Translations under genes and position numbers: made by a program
Shown: piece after piece, positions 4,735-5,022 of the stretch
How positions within the stretch are numbered: position 1 is the first letter of the stretch
Layout of the letters: each line of letters begins with the position of its first letter
Origin: Rikenella sp.
GTDB lineage: Bacteria > Bacteroidota > Bacteroidia > Bacteroidales > Rikenellaceae
NCBI GenBank assembly: GCA_029054535.1
Contig: JAIDFC010000175.1
Span: forward strand, 1-5,022
Length of the DNA: 5,022 bases
Direction: 5' to 3'
The notes under the pieces: model-generated
Told to the model about the DNA's origin: nothing
The model's input: only the letters and a program-made list of their open reading frames with translations
The model's database searches: none

Positions 4735-4964
4735 TCGCGCGTGCCGTCGTGCGCCGCCCGGCTCCGGGCTTCCGCGACAGCGGTCTGCGCGAAACACAGA
4801 GCGGTTCGGGAAAGGTGTATTACGTCGGCCGCAGCGGATACAGCTGGTCATCGACCGCTTCGGATATCATGACTTACTTTTTATACTTCAACTATAGCGT
4901 GATCTACCCGAATCGCAACGACCACCGTTCATACGGTTTTCAGTTGCGTTGCCTCCAGGAATAG
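4731..4964 (+). CDS. C-terminal FISUMP (major paralogous) domain fragment, probably a gene remnant
   Basis: Only the end of a FISUMP domain is encoded, 77 residues if started at the GTG at 4731. The diagnostic parts are RPAPGFRDSGLRE (about 9-21, like the usual LPAxGYRxxxSG), GRSGYSWSSTAS (33-44), YFLYFNYSVIYPNRND (49-64) and the terminal SYGFQLRCLQE (67-77). Complete members are exported or lipid-anchored surface proteins of a few hundred residues; here the signal peptide and the N-terminal two thirds are missing. The GTG overlaps the DUF1573 stop as GTGA, so translation by coupling is possible. The conserved part has no internal stop or frameshift. It may be a recent 3' fragment left by recombination, a silent cassette for gene conversion, or a small protein in its own right. 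The first alternative seems most likely. Confidence 0.6.
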   Translation: MIARAVVRRPAPGFRDSGLRETQSGSGKVYYVGRSGYSWSSTASDIMTYFLYFNYSVIYPNRNDHRSYGFQLRCLQE

Positions 4965-4974
4965 GGAGAGGACG

Positions 4975-5022
4975 GACAAGACAAGACAAGACAAGACAAG
5001 ACAAGACAAGACAAGACAAGAC
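4975..5022. repeat. GACAA pentanucleotide tandem repeat, open at the window end
   Basis: At least nine perfect GACAA units plus GAC run to the last base, so the true copy number is unknown. The tract starts 10 nt after the stop of the FISUMP fragment. A five-base unit changes the reading frame with each gain or loss, so it could act as a slipped-strand phase-variation tract if it lies in or just before a gene to the right. Translated through all 15 bases it would give a DKTRQ repeat on the plus strand or an LSCLV repeat on the minus strand. Its position at the window end may also mark an assembly break. Confidence 0.9.

Noticed and set aside
4201..4851. 216-codon minus-strand frame opposite the DUF1573 gene
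   Set aside because: It is antisense to a well-supported gene and has the Arg-rich composition of a GC-rich shadow frame.

Overview
The window looks like chromosomal DNA from a GC-rich member of the Bacteroidales, perhaps an Alistipes-like Rikenellaceae. The evidence is the gene families present (a Bacteroidetes-type YebC, a DUF2851 protein, a secreted DUF1573 protein and the tail of a 'major paralogous' FISUMP domain). Bacteroidetes-type -7 boxes (TAnnTTTG) also sit in front of two genes, and no start has an obvious Shine-Dalgarno sequence. The genus is inference only.

Layout. Positions 1-588 hold no gene. They contain a mosaic of intergenic repeats running on the minus strand, ending at a terminator hairpin next to yebC. 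Positions 589-1326 (minus) are yebC. Positions 1327-1500 are a divergent promoter region with a perfect 22-bp palindrome in the yebC leader. Positions 1501-2790 (plus) encode a DUF2851 protein. Positions 2791-3642 hold no gene and carry three head-to-tail copies or partial copies of the same repeat family, now on the plus strand. Positions 3643-4734 (plus) encode an exported protein with three Ig-like DUF1573-type repeats. Its stop overlaps a short frame (4731-4964) that encodes only the C-terminal end of a FISUMP domain. The window ends inside a GACAA pentanucleotide tract (4975-5022).

The most unusual content is the repeat family. Four copies share one fold: a GC-rich outer stem, a 10-11-nt bulge on the 5' side only, a middle stem of the GGAAAT/ATTTCC type, an inner stem, and a GNRA tetraloop (GAGA or GGGA). 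The inner stems differ in sequence between copies but stay complementary, which is the signature of selection on structure. The GNRA loops occur only on one strand, the same strand as the gene upstream (yebC on the left, DUF2851 on the right). This points to a structured RNA acting in 3' untranslated regions, or to a palindromic mobile repeat of the REP/REPIN kind. A second, smaller hairpin (loop GTA or GTAA) also varies by compensatory changes.

The genes do not form an obvious pathway. YebC is a cytoplasmic translation or regulatory factor, DUF2851 has no known function, and the DUF1573 protein is predicted to be exported.
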